A stretch of 39,150 nt of DNA. Source: Planctomycetota bacterium (GTDB taxonomy: Bacteria; Planctomycetota; UBA1135). The position numbers and the translations under genes are program-made. Within the stretch, counting starts at the first letter, position 1. Each line of letters opens with the position of its first letter. A model generated the notes under the pieces. The model worked only from the letters and a program-made list of their open reading frames with translations. It did not search any database and was not told the origin of the DNA. Shown here piece by piece: positions 25,420 to 33,638 of this stretch. Where the stretch lies: contig JASMKM010000035.1 in assembly GCA_030749235.1 (NCBI GenBank), forward strand, positions 1 through 39,150, given 5' to 3'.

Positions 25420-26178
25420 TCAATCCCAATGCGCACGTTCGAACAGCTGCTCGACGCGTGCTTGCGCCTCGAAGGCCAAGGGCTTGCGCTCCATGCCTGC
25501 CGGAATCGGCTCACCGAAGATGATCTTCAGGCGGTGGGTGGGGCGCCCGAGTTGGCGGAACATGTGCACCACGAAGGGTGTGTCGTCGGCCCATGCGGTG
25601 GCCGGGTACTTGTAGACCAGGGCCATCGGATGGGTGGGCAGGCCCAAGTCGGCAGGTACGGCGAATAGCGATCGCTTAAACGGCAGCACCCGATCCCCTT
25701 CTCCGGTTTGACCTTCTGGGAAAAGCGAGATTGTGGCGCCCTCACGCAGGTAGCCGCTCAGTTGCGCGACTGTGCCGGCAGTCTTGTCGCGGTCGCCACG
25801 ATCCACGAAGACCGTGCCGACTGCCGCTGCCATGAATCCGATCACCGGCCACTTGCGGATTTCCTTCTTCGACACCAAGGAGGTCGGGAACATGCGCGCG
25901 ATAATCAACACGTCGAAATGCGAGATGTGATTGCATACCGCGAAGCTACCCCGCGGCGGTGGCGTACCTTCACTCTCAATCCGTAAGCCGAACAGGAAGC
26001 AATAGGTCGTTGCCCAGATATGCGAAAAGATCGCGCCGACACGAGCGCGTCGATAGACATTGCCGATGGTGAACAGTAGCACCAGTAGGGCGAAGGGGAA
26101 GCCCAGCAAAAGAACAACCACCGCCATCAGTATTCGAAGAATACCGAGGGCGGTGGCGAACGGATGGCCCAAGGGCAA
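25420..26178 (-). CDS. Lysophospholipid / 1-acylglycerol-3-phosphate acyltransferase (PlsC-like)
   Basis: NHISHFD motif and FPEGQTGEGD, with N-terminal TM segment. Confidence 0.9.
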   Translation of the reverse strand: MPLGHPFATALGILRILMAVVVLLLGFPFALLVLLFTIGNVYRRARVGAIFSHIWATTYCFLFGLRIESEGTPPPRGSFAVCNHISHFDVLIIARMFPTSLVSKKEIRKWPVIGFMAAAVGTVFVDRGDRDKTAGTVAQLSGYLREGATISLFPEGQTGEGDRVLPFKRSLFAVPADLGLPTHPMALVYKYPATAWADDTPFVVHMFRQLGRPTHRLKIIFGEPIPAGMERKPLAFEAQARVEQLFERAHWD

Positions 26179-26181
26179 GGC

Positions 26182-27630
26182 TTAGGCTTCTTTGAGCTCG
26201 TTCACGACATCGACGATGAACGCCTTGCCGTCGCCGAAACACATATAGGTGTTGTCGCGCTCAAACAGCGGGTTCTTGATGCCTGCGTAACCCGCGGACA
26301 GAGAGCGCTTGATCATCAGCACAGTGCCGGACTCGTGGGCATTGAGGATCGGCATGCCTGCGATGGGGCTCTGCGGATTCTCGATTGCTTCCGGGTTCAC
26401 CACGTCGTTGGCGCCAATGATGACGGTAACGTCGGTGGTCTTGAAATCGCCGTTGATGCGCTCCAATTCCCACAGCTGCTCGTAAGGCACATCGGATTCA
26501 GCCAACAACACGTTCATGTGGCCAGGCATGCGGCCGGCGACAGGGTGGATGGCGTAACGCACTTCAGCACCACGCTTCTCCATCTCCTCGCCGAGTTCCT
26601 TGACGATGTGCTGCGCTTGCGCGACAGCCATGCCGTAACCAGGGATGAAGATGACCGAGGTCGCGGCTTCGAGGATCATGGCAGCCTCTTCTGGGCCAGC
26701 CGACTTGACGCCGGTGTACTCATCAGCACCGCCACCGCCAGCTGCCGGAGCGTCGCCGCCGAAGCCACCGATCAGCACGTTGCCGAGCGAACGGTTCATC
26801 GCCTTACACATGACCATGGTGAGGATCAGGCCAGCGGCACCGACCAGTGCACCAGCCACGATCAACAAGGAGTTGCCGATCACGAAGCCTGCCATCGAGG
26901 CGGCCAGACCCGAGTAGGAGTTCAAGAGCGAGACCACGACGGGCATGTCCGCGCCGCCGATCGGCAGCACCGAGATGATGCCGAACAGACCCGCGCCGAG
27001 CGCTAGCAAGCCAACCATCATGACAGCAGTGTTGCCCTCGCAATAGAATGTGCCGTAGACACCGGCGACAATGCCACCGATTAATAACACCGCAGTGATC
27101 AGGTGACGACCAGGCAGAATGACAGGGTTACCGGAGATCTTGCCCGATAGCTTGCCCATTGCAATCAGCGAGCCGGTGAAGGTGACGGTACCAATCAGTA
27201 CCGACAGCACGATGGCGATGGCCCAGACACTGCCGCCGAGGACGACGTCACCCGCGGCGTCTACAGGGGTACCGATGTCCACGTTACCGAAGCGGCCCCA
27301 GAACTCGGTGACCGCGACGAAGGTCGAAGCCAAACCGCCGAAGCCGTTGAACAGCGCGACGAGTTCCGGCATGCCGGTCATCTCGACTCGCTTGGCCAAC
27401 ACGCCACCGACCAATCCACCGAGGATTAGGCCAACCGCGACGGTGGTCCATCCAAGGTCGACGCCGCCTTCCGGTGACACCAAGGTCACCACGATGGCGA
27501 GCAACATACCGATAGCTGCGAGCTGGTTACCCGAGCGCGCGGTACGTACCTTTGACAAGCGCTTAATGCCAAGGATGAACAGGAAGGTGGCTACGAGATA
27601 AAGCAGCCCTTCAGGAGTGAATCCGTCCAC
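26182..27630 (-). CDS. pntB: NAD(P) transhydrogenase subunit beta
   Basis: GNPVILPGRHLITAVLLIGGIVAGVYG...IIPGYGMAVAQAQHIVKELGEEMEKRGAEVRYAIHPVAGRMPGHMNVLLAESDVPYEQLWELERINGDF (canonical PntB). Confidence 0.96.
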   Translation of the reverse strand: MDGFTPEGLLYLVATFLFILGIKRLSKVRTARSGNQLAAIGMLLAIVVTLVSPEGGVDLGWTTVAVGLILGGLVGGVLAKRVEMTGMPELVALFNGFGGLASTFVAVTEFWGRFGNVDIGTPVDAAGDVVLGGSVWAIAIVLSVLIGTVTFTGSLIAMGKLSGKISGNPVILPGRHLITAVLLIGGIVAGVYGTFYCEGNTAVMMVGLLALGAGLFGIISVLPIGGADMPVVVSLLNSYSGLAASMAGFVIGNSLLIVAGALVGAAGLILTMVMCKAMNRSLGNVLIGGFGGDAPAAGGGGADEYTGVKSAGPEEAAMILEAATSVIFIPGYGMAVAQAQHIVKELGEEMEKRGAEVRYAIHPVAGRMPGHMNVLLAESDVPYEQLWELERINGDFKTTDVTVIIGANDVVNPEAIENPQSPIAGMPILNAHESGTVLMIKRSLSAGYAGIKNPLFERDNTYMCFGDGKAFIVDVVNELKEA

Positions 27631-27924
27631 CTACTTACCCTCCTTCTTCTTCTTGCTACTGAACATAGCGAGCATGCGGTCGGTGACCATGAAGCCGCCC
27701 ACCACATTAATGGTCGCAAGCGCGATGGCGATGACGCCAAGGACTTGCGAGGGCAACCCGTCTGTGAACTGTGCGCACATCAATGCACCCACAATGGTGA
27801 TTCCCGAAACAGCATTGGCACCCGACATCAATGGCGTGTGCAATGTAGGTGGGACCTTCGAGATGAGTTCATTGCCTACCGCAATGGCAAGCATGAATAC
27901 GAAGAGCATCAGAAGCAGAATCAT
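27631..27924 (-). CDS. pntAB: NAD(P) transhydrogenase subunit alpha part 2 (membrane domain)
   Basis: VPPTLHTPLMSGANAVSGITIVGAL...QVLGVIAIALATINVVGGFMVTDRMLAMF. Confidence 0.95.
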   Translation of the reverse strand: MILLLMLFVFMLAIAVGNELISKVPPTLHTPLMSGANAVSGITIVGALMCAQFTDGLPSQVLGVIAIALATINVVGGFMVTDRMLAMFSSKKKKEGK

Positions 27925-27945
27925 GGTTCTGTTTGGGGTAATCGC

Positions 27946-29103
27946 CTAGGCGGTTGCAGGCTGCAGCACTGCTGCGGTGGGTTCGTGACGAACTTCGCCG
28001 CCATGCACGGCAATCGAAGCTCCAATGATCTCGTCCTCGAAATCGAGGCGCATTTCGAGGTCGTCGTTCTCCTTGGTGGGAACCAAGTGATCGACGACAT
28101 GCTGCACGTTACGTGCATAGAGTTCCGAAGCGTGTACCGGAACTGTGGAGGGCAGGTTCGTCGTGCCGACCAAGACAACGCCATGCTTGATGACAACCTT
28201 GCCTTCCTCGGAGATGTCGCAGTTGCCGCCCTGTTCTACCGCAAGGTCGACAATCACCGCGCCATGCTTCATGGTCTTGACCATGGCTTCCGGCACCAGG
28301 ACCGGTGCCTTCGCGCCCGGCACCTGTGCGGTGGTGATTACCACGTCGGCATTGGCGACACTGGCGCCGACGGCTTCCGCTTGGCGCTTCTTATATTCAT
28401 CGGAAGCTTCCTTAGCGTAGACGCTTGGCTCGGCGGAATCGTCATCCGACTCGACTTCGATAAACTTGCCGCCGAGGGACTCGACCTGCTCCTTCACTTC
28501 TGGGCGGATGTCCGTTGCCTCAACAATCGCACCGAGGCGTTTGGCAGTTGCGATTGCTTGCAGGCCGGCGACACCAACGCCGAAGATGACGACGCGCGCG
28601 GGCTTCACGGTTCCTGCTGCGGTCATCAGCAACGGAAAGTAACGGCCAAGTTCACATGCACCAAGAAGCGCAGCCTTGTAGCCGGCGATGTTGGCTTGCG
28701 AGGACAGTGCGTCCATCTTTTGCGCGAGCGTGGTGCGCGGTACCAACTCCATCGCGAATTGCGACCCGCCACCACCGAGGATGCCTTGCACCGCTTCGGG
28801 CTCCATGGCGGATTGCATGAAGGAAATCAGGACTGCTCCCTTCTTGATTGCAGCACCCTCTTCCTTGGTCGGGCGAGCGACCTTCAACACCAGATTTGCC
28901 TTGCCGCATCCAGTCGCGTAATCGGCGACGATCTCGGCACCAACATCGGTGTATTCCGTATCGGCAATGAAGCTGGCGTTGCCAGCACATGCCTCAACAA
29001 AAACGGAAAAGCCGCGCTTCACGTAGCGGCTGACAGTCTCGGGAGTTGCAGCGACGCGGTTCTCGCCGGCGCGACTCTCTTTGGCGACAAAGATGGAAGT
29101 CAT
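27946..29103 (-). CDS. pntAA: NAD(P) transhydrogenase subunit alpha part 1
   Basis: FVAKESRAGENRVAATPETVSRYVKRGFSVFVE...VVIFGVGVAGLQAIATAKRLGAIVEATDIRPEVKEQVESLGGKFIEV. Confidence 0.95.
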   Translation of the reverse strand: MTSIFVAKESRAGENRVAATPETVSRYVKRGFSVFVEACAGNASFIADTEYTDVGAEIVADYATGCGKANLVLKVARPTKEEGAAIKKGAVLISFMQSAMEPEAVQGILGGGGSQFAMELVPRTTLAQKMDALSSQANIAGYKAALLGACELGRYFPLLMTAAGTVKPARVVIFGVGVAGLQAIATAKRLGAIVEATDIRPEVKEQVESLGGKFIEVESDDDSAEPSVYAKEASDEYKKRQAEAVGASVANADVVITTAQVPGAKAPVLVPEAMVKTMKHGAVIVDLAVEQGGNCDISEEGKVVIKHGVVLVGTTNLPSTVPVHASELYARNVQHVVDHLVPTKENDDLEMRLDFEDEIIGASIAVHGGEVRHEPTAAVLQPATA

Positions 29104-29190
29104 GGTTAGAGCAGTAGGATCCGAACAGGATGCTCAATAAGGTAACGTTGCCCCTCTCTTTTTGAGCCCCTTCCCGGCTATCCTTAGCGC

Positions 29191-30087
29191 GTGGATTCCT
29201 TCGCCTTCCCCGGCCTCGATGGCTACCAATTGCTCGATTCTGGCCATGCCGAGAAACTCGAGCGGTTCGGCCCCTACGTGTTGCGGCGTCCGGATCCGCA
29301 GGCCTTGTGGCGGCCCCGATTGGCCGAATCCGAGTGGGGAAACGCCGATTTCATCTTTGTCCGCGAGGACGATCGTGGTGGCAAGTGGCGCAAAAAGCGC
29401 TCGAATCAGCCAATCGAGTGGCAGATGGAGGTCGGTGACGCGAGTTTTCGTATTCACCCCACGCCGTTCAAGCATGTCGGGCTGTTCCCGGAGCAGGCTA
29501 GCAACTGGGCCTGGGTGGAGGAGCGTCGGCAAGAGCTCGCCCCGCAGCTGGCCGGCGAGCGGCCCAAGCTGCTGAACCTTTTCGGCTACACCGGCGCGGC
29601 CTCGATCCTGGCCGCCAAGGCAGGTTGGTTCGTCACCCATCTGGATGCATCGAAGGCGTCGCTGGATTGGGCCAACGTCAACGCCCAAGCAAGCGGGACC
29701 CCTTCCGACGGCATCCGCTGGCTGCTAGAAGATGCGCTCAAGTTCACCGAGCGTGAGGTGCGTCGCGGCAACCGTTATCACGGCATCCTGGTCGACCCGC
29801 CACATTATGGTCGCGGCCCCAAAGGCGAGAAGTGGCAGTTCCAAGATGGCATTGCACGCCTGCTGGAGGCTTGCCATCGCCTGCTCGAGGATTATTCAGG
29901 CAGCTTCCTGGTGTTGTCCACCTATGCAATCGGCTTCTCGCCGATGGCCTTCGAGAACATGTTGAACGAGTTCGAGGGCGGCGAGGTCCAAAGCGGGGAA
30001 CTGTGGTTGCCCGAGGGCGATGGTGCGCGCCGCTTGCCATGCGGTTTCTGTTCGCGTTGGAAGCGCGTTGGAAGCGATGAAGTTTGA
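29191..30087 (+). CDS. Class I SAM-dependent methyltransferase (RlmI-like, COG1092)
   Basis: LLNLFGYTGAASILAAKAGWFVTHLDASKASLDWANVNAQ...ILVDPPHYGRGPKGEKW. Confidence 0.88.
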   Translation: MDSFAFPGLDGYQLLDSGHAEKLERFGPYVLRRPDPQALWRPRLAESEWGNADFIFVREDDRGGKWRKKRSNQPIEWQMEVGDASFRIHPTPFKHVGLFPEQASNWAWVEERRQELAPQLAGERPKLLNLFGYTGAASILAAKAGWFVTHLDASKASLDWANVNAQASGTPSDGIRWLLEDALKFTEREVRRGNRYHGILVDPPHYGRGPKGEKWQFQDGIARLLEACHRLLEDYSGSFLVLSTYAIGFSPMAFENMLNEFEGGEVQSGELWLPEGDGARRLPCGFCSRWKRVGSDEV

Positions 30088-30739
30088 GATCCTGCATGTC
30101 GACAATCACCTGCTCGTGGTCCATAAACCAGCGTGTATGCCGATCGTCCCCGACAGCAGCGAGGACGAATCCTTGTTGGACTTGGCCAAGGCGTGGGTTA
30201 AGCACGAATACGACAAGCCCGGTGAAGTCTACTTAGGGGTTGTACATAGGCTCGACCGGCCGGTTTCGGGCGTGGTTGTTTTTGCGCGTACATCGAAGGG
30301 GGCCTCGCGTCTGTCTGCATCATGGCAAAAACATGATGTGCAGAAGACCTATGTCGCGCGCAGCAAAGGGCGCCTGCCCAGCGGTGCGCCACGCTCCGGC
30401 GAATGGCGCATGTGGTTGACCAAGGATCACAAGCGCAACATCGTGCGTGCCGGCAAGACCAGCAAGGCAAAGCTCGCCATCACCAAGTGGAGGGTCATGT
30501 CCGAAGACAAGGAGGGCACGTCTTTGGAGCTCGAGCCGCTTACTGGTCGCCCTCACCAGCTGCGCGTGGCATGCGCTAAAGCAGGCCTGGTCTTGCTAGG
30601 TGACCTGAAGTATGGGGCCGACGCACCGTTGCCTGACCGGTCGATTGGCCTACACGCATCTAGTCTGGAATTCCCGCACCCGACGCTACGCGAGCGGCAG
30701 CGTTTTTGCGCCGAAGATCCTGATTGGCTGCCGCGTTAG
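30077..30739 (+). CDS. RluA-family pseudouridine synthase
   Basis: ILHVDNHLLVVHKPACMPIVPD...YLGVVHRLDRPVSGVVVFARTSKGASRLS; 11-nt overlap with upstream methyltransferase. Confidence 0.93.
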   Translation: MKFEILHVDNHLLVVHKPACMPIVPDSSEDESLLDLAKAWVKHEYDKPGEVYLGVVHRLDRPVSGVVVFARTSKGASRLSASWQKHDVQKTYVARSKGRLPSGAPRSGEWRMWLTKDHKRNIVRAGKTSKAKLAITKWRVMSEDKEGTSLELEPLTGRPHQLRVACAKAGLVLLGDLKYGADAPLPDRSIGLHASSLEFPHPTLRERQRFCAEDPDWLPR

Positions 30740-31595
30740 GCAACCCCAATTCGCTCTCCAGCCAGTCGTGGATGCGTGCGGCGGTGAGCGCATGATCGGG
30801 CTCCATCATCAGGTCGTGTCCGGCCTCGGAGCACATCATGAAATCGGCTCCATAGACCTTGGCAGAATCCCGGGAAGCTTTAGCAGGAATCAACCTGTCG
30901 CGACCTGCAGCCATCCACAACATGGGAGTCTTCGTGCCTATGGGGGGTGACCATAAGGCGCGGCAATGTTGAAGTGGAAGCAGGATCGACTCCGGTCCAA
31001 GTTTGGAATGCAGCTCCTCTGGAGTGCAGGTCGCGCGCTTGGACAGAAAGATGTTGGCCGCACGTTGGGGGGTGCGAATCGCGGGGGTCGCGGTAAGACC
31101 AAGGAAGCTGGCCAAGCCACCCAAAAAATCATGGTGGAAGTAGCGTCCGACCGGCCCGAGCATGCTGTGCGCCAACCAAGGAGCGAGCATGACTGCCGCC
31201 GGCAAATCGCCGACCTCCTTCAGGTAGCGCATGGTCAAGGCGGTGCCTAGACTGTGCCCCACAACGACTGGAGGTTGTTTAAAGCGTTCAATTTCCTTAA
31301 TGAGAAACTCGGTGTAGTAACCCAAGGTGCACCAGCGGATCGGACGCTGCACCGGCGAACCGGCGTGGCCTGGCAGGCTGAAGGACACGCTGTCCCAGCC
31401 CCAAATGGCGAAGAGCTCCTGCCATTGTTCCCAGCACCATGCACCATGCCACATGCCATGAGCGAAAAGCAACTTGTGCTTATGTTGCGGATTGGCTGCC
31501 TTATAGGTGATGCGCTCGATGCCATCGGCAACCTCGGAAACCCGTTTGAATGAGATTTCTTCGGGAAATGCAGAGGTGCTGGCACCAGGCGTCAT
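30660..31595 (-). CDS. Alpha/beta hydrolase
   Basis: KLLFAHGMWHGAWCWEQW...PPVVVGHSLGTALTMRYL...DFMMCSEAGHDLMMEPDH. Confidence 0.88.
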   Translation of the reverse strand: MTPGASTSAFPEEISFKRVSEVADGIERITYKAANPQHKHKLLFAHGMWHGAWCWEQWQELFAIWGWDSVSFSLPGHAGSPVQRPIRWCTLGYYTEFLIKEIERFKQPPVVVGHSLGTALTMRYLKEVGDLPAAVMLAPWLAHSMLGPVGRYFHHDFLGGLASFLGLTATPAIRTPQRAANIFLSKRATCTPEELHSKLGPESILLPLQHCRALWSPPIGTKTPMLWMAAGRDRLIPAKASRDSAKVYGADFMMCSEAGHDLMMEPDHALTAARIHDWLESELGLPNAAANQDLRRKNAAARVASGAGIPD

Positions 31596-31684
31596 ACAGT
31601 CTCTATCGGCCTCTCAGCGCCCTCTCATTGAGAGTTGGAGGCAAGAAATGCTGTCAAGGCATCTCTTTGGGGTGCTCTGCTGAC

Positions 31685-33397
31685 CTACTCCGCCACGATT
31701 GCAGCGGCCACACGCGCGCCATCCAAAGCCGCAGAAACAATGCCACCGGCGAAACCGGCGCCTTCTCCGCATGGATATAGGCCAGACACCGTGGGGCTCT
31801 GCAGGCTTTCGGCATCGCGTGCGATGCGCACTGGCGACGAAGTCCGCGTTTCCACGCCGACCATCTGGCCATTTGCACCGGCGAAGCCAGGCAGATGCTC
31901 CTCAAACTCCCACAGTGCTTCACGCAGACGCGTGGCGATTCCGCGCGGCAGGATGCCATGTAAGTTGGTGGGAGTGAGCCCAGGCAAGTAAGAGGTTGGC
32001 AGGACAACTCCTGGGTTCTCTGAGGCTTCGGCGTAGAGATCGCAGCGTTGCGCTGGAGCCCGACCTTCCCCTCCACCGGCGTCGGCCGCAACCACTTCCA
32101 TAGCCAGTTGCAAGCGTACGCCGAACAAGGGGTCGATGTCGGGGTGAATTGGCAGGCGACCTTCGGCCACCGGGAAGGGGTCGCCGCCGCGAGGATCTTC
32201 GATTACCTCATGCAGCAGTGGATGGTCGCTCAGTCGAGCGGCATGTTGCAGTAGCTCCGGCCACCCCCAACGCCAACCGCGCTTGCCGCACCAATCCTTC
32301 GGTTCAATCGAGACCACCAGGCCGCTGTTGGCGTAGGGAGAGTCGCGCTTAGCCATCGACATGCCGTTGACCACCAAGGTGCCTGGTGAGGATTGCGACG
32401 GCACGATCCAACCACCAGGGCACATGCAGAAACTGAAGACGCCGCGCTCATGGACCTGTGCAGATAGTTCATAGAAGGACGGCGGCAAGCTGTTCTCCAG
32501 ACGTGTTCCGCGGTACTGGATGTTGTCCAACCAGTCCTGTGGGTGCTCCACGCGCACGCCCATTGCAAACCCCTTGGCTTCGAGCTTAGCGCCGACGGCC
32601 TGCGCCATCTGCAAGGCGTCGAGGGCACTATGACCGGTGGCGAGTACGACGGCATCGGCATCCAATTCAGTGCCGTCGCCAAGGCGCACGCCGCGGATTG
32701 TCGAATCGTCGTTGGCGAGCAGGGCATCGACGCGCGCATCGAAGCGCACTTCGCTGCCGGCCTCACGGATGGTGTCACAGATGGCCGTGACCACGCGCGG
32801 CAACATGTTACTGCCGATGTGTGGACGCCAAGCGATTAGGATGCGTTCGGGTGCGCCATGCGCCACCAAGGTCTCCAACACATGTTGGATGTTGCCGCGT
32901 TTGCTGCTGCGGGTGTAGAGTTTGCCGTCACTGAAGGTGCCAGCACCACCCTCACCGAAGGCGTAGTTGCTCTCGGGATTGGTGTCCTCACCACGGTTAA
33001 GGTTGGCGATGTCCTTGCGTCGATCTTGCACCGCCTTGCCACGCTCGCATACAGTCACGCGCACGCCCTTGGCGATTAGTTCCAAGGCGCAGAACAAGCC
33101 AGCCGGCCCACTGCCGACCACCACCACATGCCTAGAGTCGGCAGCCGGCGGCTCGTACCGCGGTGGCTGCAGCTCAGCGATCGGTGGTATCTCCTCGCCG
33201 GCATGCCAGACCTCGACGGCGACGTTCCACAACATGTGGCGTACGCGGGCATCAAAGCTGATTCGCTTGATGCGCACCCCTTCTAGGTCGTCGACGGAAC
33301 ACTCCAATGCCTCGCTAGCGAGGCGGAGGAGTTGCTCGGCGGTGAGGGATTCAGGATCCTGCTCAGGAGTGAGCAGGAGGACTAGGCTACTAGACAT
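31685..33397 (-). CDS. FAD-dependent dehydrogenase (COG2509-like)
   Basis: VVVVGSGPAGLFCALELIAKGVRVTVCERGKAVQDRRKDIANLNRG...YAFGEGGAGTFSDGKLYTR...GLYPCGEGAGFAGGIVSAALDGARVA. Confidence 0.93.
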   Translation of the reverse strand: MSSSLVLLLTPEQDPESLTAEQLLRLASEALECSVDDLEGVRIKRISFDARVRHMLWNVAVEVWHAGEEIPPIAELQPPRYEPPAADSRHVVVVGSGPAGLFCALELIAKGVRVTVCERGKAVQDRRKDIANLNRGEDTNPESNYAFGEGGAGTFSDGKLYTRSSKRGNIQHVLETLVAHGAPERILIAWRPHIGSNMLPRVVTAICDTIREAGSEVRFDARVDALLANDDSTIRGVRLGDGTELDADAVVLATGHSALDALQMAQAVGAKLEAKGFAMGVRVEHPQDWLDNIQYRGTRLENSLPPSFYELSAQVHERGVFSFCMCPGGWIVPSQSSPGTLVVNGMSMAKRDSPYANSGLVVSIEPKDWCGKRGWRWGWPELLQHAARLSDHPLLHEVIEDPRGGDPFPVAEGRLPIHPDIDPLFGVRLQLAMEVVAADAGGGEGRAPAQRCDLYAEASENPGVVLPTSYLPGLTPTNLHGILPRGIATRLREALWEFEEHLPGFAGANGQMVGVETRTSSPVRIARDAESLQSPTVSGLYPCGEGAGFAGGIVSAALDGARVAAAIVAE

Positions 33398-33638
33398 GCG
33401 TTGGCAATGGACTCGGGTGGCCGTTCATATAGGCGAGAGCCGTCAGGTGAACGACGTCGCTGACTCCACAGCAATGAGGTTGCAGCGTGTGGGCAGGCTT
33501 CTCGATCCCCAACATCACCAAGCCGACGACTTGCGTCTCTGCCAATGTGCGGACTAGGTTGAAGCCGATGTTTGCGAACACCAGGATGTTGGCGCGTTTG
33601 CCCTTTAGTTTACCGTCTGGGTAGCGGGCTTGGATATT
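33390..33638 (-). pseudogene. C-terminal remnant of phosphate acetyltransferase (or MaeB-type malic enzyme PTA domain)
   Basis: Frame reads NIQARYPDGKLKGKRANILVFANIGFNLVRTLAETQVVGLVMLGIEKPAHTLQPHCCGVSDVVHLTALAYMNGHPSPLPTHV*. The KGKRANILVF..N and VGLVMLGIEKPAHTL...VSDVVHLTALA blocks match the PTA family C-terminus as recalled; the rest of the enzyme is absent. Confidence 0.65.

Noticed and set aside
25420-25422. TGA between the PlsC-like gene and the in-frame orphan domain as a second selenocysteine/readthrough codon
   Set aside because: The orphan domain resembles the end of exported proteins, the acyltransferase already looks complete, and there is no FDH-like Sec context; a one-in-three frame coincidence suffices.
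26164-27006. 280-aa plus-strand ORF opposite pntB
   Set aside because: Antisense shadow of pntB; no recognisable family.
27745-29109. 454-aa plus-strand ORF opposite pntAA
   Set aside because: Antisense shadow of a well-recognised conserved gene; His/Cys-rich low-complexity translation with no domain.
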